Assembly: GCF_902859935.1 (NCBI RefSeq)
Contig: NZ_CADIKI010000015.1
Coordinates: 1 to 64,000, forward strand
Direction: 5' to 3'
Origin: Paraburkholderia fynbosensis
Lineage (GTDB): Bacteria > Pseudomonadota > Gammaproteobacteria > Burkholderiales > Burkholderiaceae
DNA length: 64,000 nucleotides
Shown here one piece after another: positions 24,966 to 33,482 of the stretch (position 1 is its first letter; each line of letters starts with the position of its first letter). The notes under the pieces are model-generated. The model made no database searches and was not told the origin of the DNA. It was given only the letters and a program-made list of their open reading frames with translations. The position numbers were made by a program, and so were the translations under genes.

Positions 24966-25364
24966 ATGAACAATTTAAGAGCCGACCCTACCGATCAAGC
25001 CCTAGCCGCGCTGCGCTATCAAACCGCAGCGCGCGATCTCGAACACATCGTGCGCAATATCGCGGCGCGTTACATCGTCCAGCAGGTGCCGCTCACGTGG
25101 CGTTTGCTGCATGCCATCGAAGCCGAGGCGCTGGCCGACCTCGGGTTTGCCAGCCGGCACGACGCGCTCATGCTAGGCCTGTTCCAACGTCCGTCCGACC
25201 TGCCTTATCCGGAAACCGATGAGGCGGTGGATTTCGGCACGTCCACCGCGCTACCTGCGGTGTTCGCGTTCGCCGTCAGCGCTTATGAAGAAGCCGCTCG
25301 CCACGCAGCGAGGCCGGCGTCGGAAAGATCCACGCTGAAGCGCTCGCGGCCTTGGGGCGGCTGA
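24966..25364 (+). CDS. LexA-controlled protein of unknown function (132 aa)
   Basis: From ATG 24966, 25 bases after a LexA box, this encodes 132 residues. The middle contains an amphipathic helix (RDLEHIVRNIAARYIVQQVP) and LLHAIEAEALADLGFASRHD; the C terminus is basic. I recognise no domain. A tyrosine-recombinase-like gene follows 58 bases later, so the two may share the SOS-controlled promoter. Its position next to the replication and partition genes of this replicon suggests a role in cell-division delay or replicon maintenance after DNA damage, but this is a guess from context. Similar genes seem to sit near the chromosome 2 origin in Burkholderia. Confidence 0.65.
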   Translation: MNNLRADPTDQALAALRYQTAARDLEHIVRNIAARYIVQQVPLTWRLLHAIEAEALADLGFASRHDALMLGLFQRPSDLPYPETDEAVDFGTSTALPAVFAFAVSAYEEAARHAARPASERSTLKRSRPWGG

Positions 25365-25422
25365 AGGCTCCATTTTGGTCGGTTGCCGCCTACAATACGC
25401 GCAACTAACGGAAGGATAGCCG

Positions 25423-26505
25423 ATGTCCCCCCCTCATCTGTCCGACCCGGTCCCACGTCCTGCGCCGTCGACTGATCTGTTCGATCAGCAACGCGAAGAC
25501 TGGCGCCGCGATCCGCAAATCGCCTTCGACGCCTGGCTTGCCAAGCAGCATTTCAGACGTTCCTCCGCAAGTGTCTACCAGGCGCAGTGGGGGCTTTTTC
25601 TTGATTGGCTAAGCGCGCGCCAGAAGAGTCTGATCACGGTCGACACGCCTATGATTGCCGAATTCGTCGCCGGACTCGATGTCCGGAAACCTCAACGAAT
25701 CCGGTATTTGCGGCTGATCGAGCGGGTCTTGGATCACGTGCGCGAAATCGAATCCGCGTCGACCAACCCGGCGCGCTTCATTGCTCAGGATGGCGAGGCA
25801 GCATGGCGAAATGCGCGCGATAACGAGCCGACCGGCTTTCTCACCCATGCCGAACGAACCGCGCTGATCGCGCAATTGTTTGCACCGCTGCCTGATTTAT
25901 CGACCGCGCAGCGCTGGCGAGAGCGCCGCGACCGCGCGTTGATCGCCGTGTTTCTCGGCGGCGGCTTGAAGACAGGCGAAGCTGCGGTGCTTACGGTTAG
26001 TTGCGTGAACATCGGTTCGCCCTGGGTGACCGTCGAGTCGGCCAATCCGATGCTCACGCGCCGCACCCGGCTCGCGCCCTTCGCGACTGCGATCCTCGAC
26101 GCGTGGCTCGCCGAGCGGCGTCATACGGAATTGGCCGGCAACCTGGTTTTCCCGGCGGCCCCTTCCGGGCGGCCGATGCATAAGGCCACCATGCTGCGCG
26201 CGGTCGACGCGTTGGTCGACGGGGCCGGGATCGCCGCGTCGCGGCAGTCGCGCGCTAGTCCGCAAACCTTGCGCAACACTTTTGCGGCAGATCTATTCGA
26301 AAGTGGGGTTGAGGCCGAACTGGTCGGCCAATGGCTGGGATTTGTGCAGGCCGTGTCGGCCAACCGGCTGTATCGCGCGTGGCAAACGTGGGTTGACCAG
26401 CAGGATTTGACTGCCGCCGAGGTTCCTGATCCGGCCGCGCCGCCTTTGGCCGCACCTAGGCGTGACGGGCGTTTGACGCGAAAATCGGGAGCCGGCGAGC
26501 CCTGA
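25423..26505 (+). CDS. XerD-like tyrosine recombinase with altered active site
   Basis: The 360-residue protein has the N-terminal SAM-like domain and a C-terminal recombinase fold with a SPQTLRNTFAADLFE helix. The catalytic residues are eroded: the first Arg, normally in a TGLR.sE context, is Lys183 in GGGLKTGEA; the HxxR histidine is Gln281 (QTLR keeps Arg284); the LGH motif reads LGFVQ (Phe307). A tyrosine at 317 (NRLYRAW) is in the nucleophile position. It may bind DNA or act in a complex without cutting. It follows the LexA-controlled gene on the same strand and ends on top of inverse iterons. This position beside the origin suggests a replicon-maintenance factor and not a transposon integrase. 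Confidence 0.75.
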   Translation: MSPPHLSDPVPRPAPSTDLFDQQREDWRRDPQIAFDAWLAKQHFRRSSASVYQAQWGLFLDWLSARQKSLITVDTPMIAEFVAGLDVRKPQRIRYLRLIERVLDHVREIESASTNPARFIAQDGEAAWRNARDNEPTGFLTHAERTALIAQLFAPLPDLSTAQRWRERRDRALIAVFLGGGLKTGEAAVLTVSCVNIGSPWVTVESANPMLTRRTRLAPFATAILDAWLAERRHTELAGNLVFPAAPSGRPMHKATMLRAVDALVDGAGIAASRQSRASPQTLRNTFAADLFESGVEAELVGQWLGFVQAVSANRLYRAWQTWVDQQDLTAAEVPDPAAPPLAAPRRDGRLTRKSGAGEP

Positions 26506-26542
26506 AATCCTCACCTTTCCGGTCCCGAATTTCCTCACCTTT
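26500..26542 (-). repeat. Two inverse-orientation iterons
   Basis: CCCTGAAATCCTCACCTTT (26500-26518) and CCCGAATTTCCTCACCTTT (26524-26542) are reverse complements of the iteron pattern AAAGGTGAGG...TTCGGG found in the origin region. They lie in the 50-base gap between the convergent recombinase-like and KfrA-like genes. The first overlaps the recombinase stop codon. Confidence 0.75.
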
Positions 26543-26555
26543 GGCGTTTTATCCG

Positions 26556-27782
26556 CTATCGCACCGCGTCGAATTGGCGTGCCGGCGCGGCAGCCGGGTC
26601 GCTCGACAAAAAGCGGCTGAGCGCTGCAAGCCTTGATTCGCCGAGTCCCGACGAGTGCTCACATTCCGGGCAAAGGAGCTCGAAGCGGTGATCGACTTGC
26701 GACAGCTCCGGCTCACCTTCATCGCATTTCGGGCAGCGTTGCGGCAGCATGACATGGCCGTCCGCCGACGTGCCGATCACGCGCAGCTCGTCACTGGTGA
26801 GCCGGCCCGCTTCGACGAGCGAACAAATCAAGCCACCGATTGCCGCATCGATGCCTTGTCGGCCGCGCAACACGGTGACCTCTTTCGTCAAGGCATCCAC
26901 CTCATCCGATTGCTCGCGCAACTGAGCGTCGAGCCGATCGCCGCGCGCCTTGGCCGCCGCGATTTGCTGAATAAACTCGAATTCCTTGCGACTCGCGTCG
27001 CGAACGCCCGATTGATACGTTGCCGCCATGCTGCGCAGCGAATCAAGTTCCACCAGCATCGGCTTGACGCGCCGCTCCGCTTCGGCGACCGCGTCCTTGA
27101 TCTGTTGCGCATAGTGTTCGGTGCTTTGGCGCAACTCGACATGCAATGCGTCGATCCGGTCACGCAACGTGGCGTTGGTCGCCAGTTCATTATCGAGACG
27201 CTGACGGAGCGCTTCGTTTTCCCGCTCGAGTCGACGCACCGTCGACTGCAAGCCTTCCTGGTGAACATTTCCATGCGTGGTTGCACTGGATAGCTCGGTT
27301 TCGAGCGCACGAACACGCTCCCACGCCGCTTCAGCGCGGAGTTCGCTGCGCTTGATCGCCTCGTCCGCTGCATCCCGGCGAATTTCCGCGTCCCGTGCAC
27401 GTTGCTCGGCGACCGCGATTTCCGCACGAATTTCCTCGCGTTCGCTCACGAGCGTTGTCTGCGCGTGAGCAAGCGCCTCTTCGAACAATGCCCCCAACAG
27501 CTCGCCAGCGCGATCTTCCAATGCTTTAGGGATGGCCCCGGCACCGACTTTCACTCGTGACACGTTCCGGATGCGTTCCCAGAAGTGGTCGATGTCCTTC
27601 GGGATGTCGCTTGCACTGCCGGTCTGCGTGAGATCGCGAACCGCCGCCATGGATGGGCGTACGCCAAGATCGAAAAAGAGGCGTTTGCATGCATGCAGAG
27701 ACAAGTCTTGCCGTCGGACGCCTTGAGCACGCATCGTTTCAAGCTCGCCGCGAATAGCTTGTCGTTCCTGGTCCAGATTCAT
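26556..27782 (-). CDS. KfrA-like coiled-coil protein with C-terminal zinc ribbon
   Basis: From ATG 27782, preceded by GAGGG, this is a 408-residue protein. Residues ~1-105 form a KfrA_N-like DNA-binding domain (VRPSMAAVRDLTQTGSASDI with a recognition helix), residues ~110-320 are an almost unbroken coiled coil, and the C terminus carries a four-cysteine zinc ribbon (CPKCDEGEPEL...LCPECEHSSG). It is transcribed away from the iteron region, towards two inverse iterons just beyond its stop. KfrA-type proteins autoregulate and help plasmid segregation. Here the zinc ribbon is an addition to the plain KfrA layout. A nucleoid- or origin-organising role for this replicon is inferred from context. 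Confidence 0.75.
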   Translation of the reverse strand: MNLDQERQAIRGELETMRAQGVRRQDLSLHACKRLFFDLGVRPSMAAVRDLTQTGSASDIPKDIDHFWERIRNVSRVKVGAGAIPKALEDRAGELLGALFEEALAHAQTTLVSEREEIRAEIAVAEQRARDAEIRRDAADEAIKRSELRAEAAWERVRALETELSSATTHGNVHQEGLQSTVRRLERENEALRQRLDNELATNATLRDRIDALHVELRQSTEHYAQQIKDAVAEAERRVKPMLVELDSLRSMAATYQSGVRDASRKEFEFIQQIAAAKARGDRLDAQLREQSDEVDALTKEVTVLRGRQGIDAAIGGLICSLVEAGRLTSDELRVIGTSADGHVMLPQRCPKCDEGEPELSQVDHRFELLCPECEHSSGLGESRLAALSRFLSSDPAAAPARQFDAVR

Positions 27783-28168
27783 GTCAGCCCTCGATGTCGC
27801 TCGAATTGGATGGATCATAACAATTTACGTAACGTTTGCTACCTATTTGTTCGGAGCGTGGCGGTTTTGTTGAATTGATGTGCTTTTGAGCACCCCGGAG
27901 GCTGACTGACTCACGTCTACTGGTTTTTTCCGTGAAACAAAACGAAGATTAACCAATAACCCTTTGTATAGAAAGCTCTTTTGCTTACTTTCCGCCGATC
28001 GTGCACTGTTTCACGAACCTTTGATGAGAGGACGGTGGGTGAAGGCTTTGTCCGGAGGACTCGCGGGGAGAAATGCTAGAGAGTAATAAAAGTAAACACC
28101 TTTGAACCCATGTTAAAAACGTTAACGCCACGGCAAAGCCTTATCTGGCAAGGGTTCCAGCACGGTAG

Positions 28169-29760
28169 GGTGAAGCTTTGCGGGAGACGTGGTGAGGTTT
28201 TGCGGGAACGTTGGGTGATGGGGTTCGGGGGGCTCGGTGAGCAGGTCCGGGACAGAACGTGAGCGGGTTCGGGAGCCGCCGTCAACATGCGGCTGACCAA
28301 AGGTGAGATTTTGCAGGACCTGATTGCGGTTGGCAGCCCGATGGCGCTTGAAAAGTCTCTTCCGACGTGCGTCGGGTCAAGGGTGAGCGCTTTCGGGAGT
28401 GTCGGCGATGGTGGTTGACGGTCTTATTTAGAGGCCGTCAACCCCATCGGTGAGCGAAGTCAGGAGAAAACGAGAACCGAAGGTGAGACTTTACGGGGCC
28501 AAGGGGCGTTTTTGCCATAATTTTGTGCATTCCGGGGCGTGAGGTGAGCTTTTGCGGGAGTACGAAGACGCTGAGGGCGAAAATTGTGGGCTGGGGCCTC
28601 GGCTGCCGGGTGTTGGAATTGGAGAGGTGAGGAAATTCGGGAGGTGGTGTGCGGCCGGATTTGCTGCCGGCAGAATTGCCTTGTTTTCGTCAAAGGTGAG
28701 GCTTTTCGGGAGGATTCCGAACAGCTTTTTACGGCTGAGGTGAGGAAATACGGGATCAAAATGGTGCCCGCGGCCTGAAAAAGCCCTACGGAAGCCGCCT
28801 TCGGCACTGCTACTTTGTCGCGCTCGAATTTCATGGGTGAGGTTTTTCGGGACCTTCGAGGAGGTGTTTGAAAGGCACTCTTCTTGGCAAGAAATGGTTA
28901 GAGGTGAGGAAATACGGGACGCCCATTGGTTTTCTCGTTAATATGTCTAAGCTAAGTCATTGAAATTGTTGAGATATCGGTTGGACCTTTTTAAAGGTGA
29001 GGCTTTTCGGGAAGATATCCTCGGGATGGGGAAAGTGCCCGGAAAGCCCAAAGGTGAGGCTTTTCGGGATCATTTTGGAGTGCGTTTTGGGCGCAATGCT
29101 GCGGGAGCCCGCATCATTCCGAGCGTTCAGGGGGAGCAAAGGTGAGCTTTTTCAGGGGGCGTGAGCAATGCGTCACGTCCTGACACCGGCAGTCTTTTCC
29201 GTCGATTTCGCCCACCGGTGTTGACGTGATTCGGGTGGTTGTCGGCATTGCCGAGAAGCTTTGGCATTTTCATTGATCTAACCCGCAGCCATTATCGGAT
29301 TGCCGCGCGTACCCATGGAGAAGATAAGGCGATGGCGCGGCACCTCTCGTGCTCGGTGAGACGTTGCCGACGGCGCCGCGCGGGAAAGGCTGTTGCGTTG
29401 TCCACCTCGGCTTCTGCGGCGGCAGGCGGTCTGCGAGCGGGATTCACACGGCTTTGTCGCAAGAAACGCTTCACGCGGGGTCGCAACTGCTGCTCGCCGA
29501 CTCCACTGAATTCTTCCCGCTGCTTCCCCTTCCCGCCCACGAAACGTTGTGAAGCACCCCGGAGCCTGGTTTCACCCTAAGGCCAATTCGCACTGCGAGG
29601 CGACGTTGCCCGAAATTCACGAAATTTTTATGGTGAGGAGATTCGGGATCGAATGCTCCCCGTTCGCCCGCGCTGCGAAAAACTGGGAATTTGCGAAGGC
29701 CGCGACCCGTAAGGATGGCCCGAACCTGGCGTCAAACGGTTGAGGTGAGGGTTTTCGGGA
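28169..29760 (+). repeat. Iteron array of the initiator protein
   Basis: The consensus is close to AGGTGAGGNNTTTCGGGA. Copies begin near 28169, 28191, 28214, 28236, 28258, 28301, 28381, 28480, 28542, 28625, 28694, 28738, 28835, 28902, 28995, 29052, 29140, 29631 and 29743. The first five are closely packed at about 22-base steps, two helical turns, while the later ones are 40-100 bases apart. Copies at 28694, 28995 and 29052 are identical (AGGTGAGGCTTTTCGGGA). The last two lie 250 and 137 bases before the initiator start and could serve autorepression. Confidence 0.85.
28407..28448. other. Hairpin inside the origin region
   Basis: GGTTGACGG (28413-28421) and CCGTCAACC (28435-28443) are perfect 9-base arms; outside them GATG pairs with CATC with one bulged base. 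The 13-base loop is AT-rich. It sits among the iterons and might be a priming or regulatory structure in the origin, or a terminator of a small transcript. Confidence 0.5.
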
Positions 29761-29879
29761 GTTGCTCGAGGTGAGTCGTGGCTCGTAAGCTCACTTCACC
29801 GGGAACGGTGAGATTCAAGCTGTAGACGCGCATCACCACAGCCGGTATGCTCTCGCCAAATCCCTCCTCGACCAGACGC

Positions 29880-31229
29880 ATGGCCACGAAGCGCGCGAAG
29901 AAGACCGATGTAGTCAGCCCGAGCTCCGCGGAATTGCGCAAAGCCGTCGAGGCGATCGCTATTCAGCCGAAGAGCGGCAAAATCACGCTGCTCACCCGCA
30001 AGCTGTTCAACGTGCTCCTCGCCGTGGCTCAGCAAGCCGACGAATCGGGCGACACGTACCGGGCCTTGCTGTCCGACATCGTCGCCAATTCCGCATTCGA
30101 TTCGAACGACACGGCACTCGTCAAGGAGCACCTGCGGCGCATGGTGTCCGTGCAGGTCGAATGGAGCACGGGCACGTCCAGCCAGAAACCCGGTCGCAAA
30201 TGGGGCATTTCCACGTTGATCGCCGACGCGGAAATTCTCGAAGACCCCACCACCCGCCGCGTCTGGGTGGAATTCTCTTTCGCGCCGAAGATCAAGAAGA
30301 AGCTGCTCGACCCGGTCCAGTATGCGCGTCTAAGTCTGCAATTCCAGAGCCAACTGCGCAGCAGCGCGGGTCTTGCGCTTTACGAGATCTGCGTGCGCTA
30401 TCTGACCAACCCGAGCCATCTGACGATGCGTGAGACGTGGGAATGGTGGCGCCCTATTCTCTCGGGCACGCCGGACACGGAAGCCGGCGACGAAGCGAAA
30501 CGCGAATACAAGTACTTCAAGCGCGATTACTTGCGGCCGGCGATTGCTGAAGTCAACGCTGTCACCAATATCTTCGTCGAGTTGATCGAGCATCGCGAAG
30601 GGCGGCGTGTGGCCGAAATCCAGTTTCGCGTGACCGAGCGCAAGCAGCCAATGCTCGCTCTCGACGAGCATCCGAATGTGTTCGACAGCACGCTGGTCGA
30701 CCGGATGGTGAAGATCGGCATCCCGCTGAAAGAAGCGCAAACACTGTATGCAGACAGTGAAGAGAACCGTATTCGCGCCGCGTTGCAGATGACCGAGCAA
30801 CGCATGCGCAGCACGTCGTTGCCGGCTGTGCGCAGCGCGCCCGCGCTGTTCAAGGACGCGTTGAAAAAGGGTTATGCGCCGCCCGTCGAAGCATTGCCGT
30901 CAGGCAGTGGCGGGAAGGTTGCGGTCGCCGCGCCGGCAGATGATCTCAAAGCGCGATTGCTGGGCGAATATTCGGCACATCGGCGCAAAGAAGCGTACGA
31001 GTTGTACAACGAGCAAGGCGAGGCGGAGCGGGAGATCGCACGGCAGTCGTTTGAAGAAGATGAATTGCCGGGACTCGGGACGCACATGCGTGACGACTGG
31101 CGTCGTCGCGGGTTGGATTCGAAGATTGTCGAAACGGCCTTTTTCGATTGGCTCGCACGCAAGACCTGGGGCGAGCCGACCGACGGCGACTTGCTCGCCT
31201 TCACGCTGAGCCAATCGCGCGCAGCCTGA
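29880..31229 (+). CDS. Replication initiator protein (Rep_3 superfamily)
   Basis: The ATG at 29880 (MATKRAKKTD) starts the conserved part and gives 449 residues; an ATG-like start at 29847 adds 11 residues. The N-terminal two thirds match the RepB/Rep_3 initiator fold of two winged helices: ITLLTRKLFNVLLAVAQQ, YRALLSDIVANSAFDSND, FAPKIKKKLLDPVQYARLSL and SAGLALYEICVRYL. These proteins bind iterons and load the replication machinery at plasmid and secondary-chromosome origins. The gene lies directly downstream of the iteron array and converges on parB. This is the key evidence that the window holds the origin of a second replicon. Confidence 0.9.
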   Translation: MATKRAKKTDVVSPSSAELRKAVEAIAIQPKSGKITLLTRKLFNVLLAVAQQADESGDTYRALLSDIVANSAFDSNDTALVKEHLRRMVSVQVEWSTGTSSQKPGRKWGISTLIADAEILEDPTTRRVWVEFSFAPKIKKKLLDPVQYARLSLQFQSQLRSSAGLALYEICVRYLTNPSHLTMRETWEWWRPILSGTPDTEAGDEAKREYKYFKRDYLRPAIAEVNAVTNIFVELIEHREGRRVAEIQFRVTERKQPMLALDEHPNVFDSTLVDRMVKIGIPLKEAQTLYADSEENRIRAALQMTEQRMRSTSLPAVRSAPALFKDALKKGYAPPVEALPSGSGGKVAVAAPADDLKARLLGEYSAHRRKEAYELYNEQGEAEREIARQSFEEDELPGLGTHMRDDWRRRGLDSKIVETAFFDWLARKTWGEPTDGDLLAFTLSQSRAA

Positions 31230-31244
31230 TTCTTTGAAGAGGTA

Positions 31245-31267
31245 GGCGGCGACGATTGAACGCCGCC
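31245..31267. terminator. Hairpin between convergent rep and parB
   Basis: GGCGGCG and CGCCGCC form a 7-base GC stem around ACGATTGAA in the 46-base gap between the convergent rep and parB stops. No T-run follows, so it is a weak call for a shared terminator. Confidence 0.45.
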
Positions 31268-31275
31268 CAGCGCTC

Positions 31276-32331
31276 TTACTTCAGTATCTTTTCAATTTGC
31301 CGCAGGATGTCATCACGCTTCTCACGCGTGAGCCCCTTCAGGCGCAGTTCGATTCGATCATCCCCATACGATTTGAGATCGCCCACCGACACGCCCTCGA
31401 GTTTGATTTCGAGACGTTGCGCGTAGCGTTGTCGACCTGCCGGTTTGACGCTTTCCTGCGCGCTCACTCTGCCCTTCACGATATCCGCGACTTGCCGCGT
31501 GCTCAGGTCGTCGGAGAGGATCTTGTTGATCAACCGCAGTGTTGCGTCGGCACCCCGGGCGGTGTGGTATCGACCCACCTGATACGCCATGTTGGACCCG
31601 AAGCGGTCAGGACGCGCGACCATCTCGTGCATCACGGGCTCAGGCAACTTGGCGATGGACAAGGCGACCGCGACAGTGGATTCGTCCAGGCCGAGATGTT
31701 CTGCAAGCTCCTTCTGGCTCTGGAAATGACGATCGTCAAGAAAGCGTTTCCAGACCACTGCATTGTCGAAGACCGTCTGCGAGTCGCGTTGGACGTTGAG
31801 GTCGTAGCCCAGCTTGTAGCTCTGAATCCCGATTGGCAGATCGATAACGACCGCCTTCACGGATTCCTTGTTCGCCTCTTTCAGTGCGCGCACACGTCGA
31901 CCACCATCGCTGACAAAGTAGGTGCCAGGACTGTCGTAATCGGGAATGACGTGAATCGCCTGCTGCTGGCCCTGCTTGGCGAGATTGACAGCAAGGTCCG
32001 CAATCGACGACTTAAGGTAGAAGTGCCGGGGATTGAACGGGCTAGGCTTGATGCTTTTCAGCGCAAGCTCGATGACCTGATTGGGTTTGTACCCGTGTTC
32101 GATTCTCCACGCCCGGTAGGCGGCCGATTCATTGGCAGTATCGACGGTATCGGTTTCCGGGACGTTTGGCGCCGCCGTGGTGGACATTGGACGCGCAGGG
32201 GCCGCACTGTTCCCGGGGCTATTCTTGACTAGGCCGTCGATCGCATTCAGACGGTCGAGCGCGGTTCGCTTTTCGCTGCTAGTCGTATCAGGACGTGCTT
32301 GAAAGCCTTTGGCGAATTGGGAGGGTTTCAT
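31276..32331 (-). CDS. parB: ParB-type partition protein
   Basis: The 351-residue protein has an N-terminal arm, a ParB/Srx CTPase domain (about residues 85-190) with NPRHFYLKSSI and VSDGGRRVRALKEAN in the position of the GERRxRA nucleotide-binding motif, a helix-turn-helix (QKELAEHLGLDESTVAVALS, about 220-240) and a C-terminal dimerisation tail. It binds parS and loads as a clamp on DNA to segregate the replicon together with ParA. Its start is 25 bases from the parA stop; that gap contains a parS site. The gene order parA-parB on the minus strand, convergent with rep, is typical of Burkholderia chromosome 2. Confidence 0.92.
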   Translation of the reverse strand: MKPSQFAKGFQARPDTTSSEKRTALDRLNAIDGLVKNSPGNSAAPARPMSTTAAPNVPETDTVDTANESAAYRAWRIEHGYKPNQVIELALKSIKPSPFNPRHFYLKSSIADLAVNLAKQGQQQAIHVIPDYDSPGTYFVSDGGRRVRALKEANKESVKAVVIDLPIGIQSYKLGYDLNVQRDSQTVFDNAVVWKRFLDDRHFQSQKELAEHLGLDESTVAVALSIAKLPEPVMHEMVARPDRFGSNMAYQVGRYHTARGADATLRLINKILSDDLSTRQVADIVKGRVSAQESVKPAGRQRYAQRLEIKLEGVSVGDLKSYGDDRIELRLKGLTREKRDDILRQIEKILK

Positions 32332-32340
32332 TCAGGGTCC

Positions 32341-32354
32341 TTTATGCGCATAAA
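32341..32354. other. parS site between parA and parB
   Basis: TTTATGCGCATAAA, a perfect 14-base palindrome, fills most of the 25-base gap between parA stop and parB start. It agrees with the GTTTATGCGCATAAAC-type parS of Burkholderia chromosome 2 but lacks the outer G/C pair. ParB bound here could also repress or couple its own translation unit. Confidence 0.8.
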
Positions 32355-32356
32355 TT

Positions 32357-33019
32357 TCACGGGAGCAAGGCGGCGATCTCGTTCGCGCACGCCCGTACTT
32401 CAAGGGCGGCAAGCTTGGCGCCCCGGTCGTTCATCTGAAGTACCGTCTGCCCTAACGCCATGGCCTGCTTGTAGGCTTCACGTGTCGGAATCTGGGTCTT
32501 GAGCAGAGGAAAGCCGAGTTCTTCCAGCGCACGCTTCAGTTCGCGCGTCAGCATCCGTTTCTCTTCGGTCTTGTTGAGTAGAAAGACTGCGCGCAGATCT
32601 TCGTTCATTACCTGGGCTTGCTGGACAAGCTTGACCAATCCGATGCTCGACCAGTAGTCGGCGGGCGATGACGACGTGGGAATGACTGCAACGCTCGCTG
32701 CAAGCAGGACGACCCCAGAAACCTTTTCGGTAATGGAGGGCGGGCAGTCGACGACGATGATGTCATAGTCAGCCACGAACTTCTTGATCTCACGATGGAT
32801 CTGGCTGCCTGCTTCGGAGAGGTTGACTACCGGGAAAGGGATGCCGGTGTCGCCGTCTGATGATGCACTGGCCCAGTGAATCAGTGTGTTCTGACCATCT
32901 GCGTCTACGACGAGGACGCGTTTGCCTTTCTCGTGAAACGCGGCGCCGAGATGCATCGCGATTGTGCTCTTCCCGACCCCGCCCTTCTGCTGTGTTACCG
33001 CGATGATTTCTGCTGCCAA
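32357..33019 (-). CDS. parA: ParA-type partition ATPase
   Basis: The 220-residue protein is a small (type Ib-like) ParA with a deviant Walker A motif KGGVGKST at residues ~12-19, Walker A' VLVVDADGQNT and Walker B IIVVDCPPS. There is no N-terminal HTH domain, so it does not itself act as a repressor like the long ParA type. It forms ATP-dependent gradients on the nucleoid that pull ParB-parS complexes apart. It is the first gene of the parAB operon; upstream lie 1.35 kb of non-coding DNA with further parS sites. Confidence 0.93.
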   Translation of the reverse strand: MAAEIIAVTQQKGGVGKSTIAMHLGAAFHEKGKRVLVVDADGQNTLIHWASASSDGDTGIPFPVVNLSEAGSQIHREIKKFVADYDIIVVDCPPSITEKVSGVVLLAASVAVIPTSSSPADYWSSIGLVKLVQQAQVMNEDLRAVFLLNKTEEKRMLTRELKRALEELGFPLLKTQIPTREAYKQAMALGQTVLQMNDRGAKLAALEVRACANEIAALLP

Positions 33020-33121
33020 ATTTCACCTCCTCTTTTTTGGACGCAAATGGATTTTACCTGGATGGATTTCCATTTCAATCATTTTTATGAATTCGAGATA
33101 GAAATTGGCCATTCGATATAG

Positions 33122-33137
33122 GTTTATGCCCATAAAG
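33122..33137. other. parS-like site, one mismatch
   Basis: GTTTATGCCCATAAAG differs from the palindrome GTTTATGCGCATAAAC at one central base and one outer base. It lies about 100 bases upstream of parA. Confidence 0.55.
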
Positions 33138-33383
33138 AGCGTGAAGGCGGGAAAAGGCTGTTGGTGCGGCGGTCCGCTGGGTAGGCGGACGAGGGTTGGG
33201 AATGCTTGAACGAAAGAGGGTGGAGCGTGATCCGTATCGGCTTCTGAGCGGGCCGATTTGATTTTGGTGTTTCGCTGCACGCATCGGGGTTGGTGTGGGC
33301 ATTCTTCCGAAGCTCTCATGGAAGAGTAAGCGTTCAGCAAAGGTGGGCTAGCGCTGACCCATGTTCGGTGGATGATGTGACAG

Positions 33384-33403
33384 GACTTTATGCGCATAAA
33401 GTC
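33384..33403. other. parS site
   Basis: GACTTTATGCGCATAAAGTC is a perfect 20-base palindrome that contains the 14-base parS core TTTATGCGCATAAA. Confidence 0.8.
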
Positions 33404-33455
33404 TACTCACGCGAGTGGGCCGGATGGTCCCGCTGGAGGCGTCCCGACAGCGATT

Positions 33456-33482
33456 GAGAGAGAGAGAGAGAGAGAGAGAGAG
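33456..33482. repeat. GA dinucleotide microsatellite
   Basis: An uninterrupted run of 13.5 GA units lies between two parS sites. It is outside any credible gene. The length probably varies among isolates. Confidence 0.9.

Larger units (their letters stand above)
27783..29879. other. Replication origin region (chromosome-2 type)
   Basis: About 2.1 kb without credible genes lies between a divergent KfrA-like gene and the initiator gene. It contains an AT-rich stretch (27820-28015), a candidate DNA-unwinding element, about 19 iterons on the plus strand and a strong hairpin. An iteron array beside a Rep_3 initiator and parAB is the layout of plasmid-like origins of secondary chromosomes. The short frames here are interrupted by, and run through, the iterons. 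Confidence 0.8.

Noticed and set aside
27931..28015. Half-sites of chromosome-1-type parS (CGTGAAACA at 27931 and TGTTTCACG at 28007)
   Set aside because: The halves are in the wrong order and 76 bases apart, so they do not form the TGTTTCACGTGAAACA palindrome.
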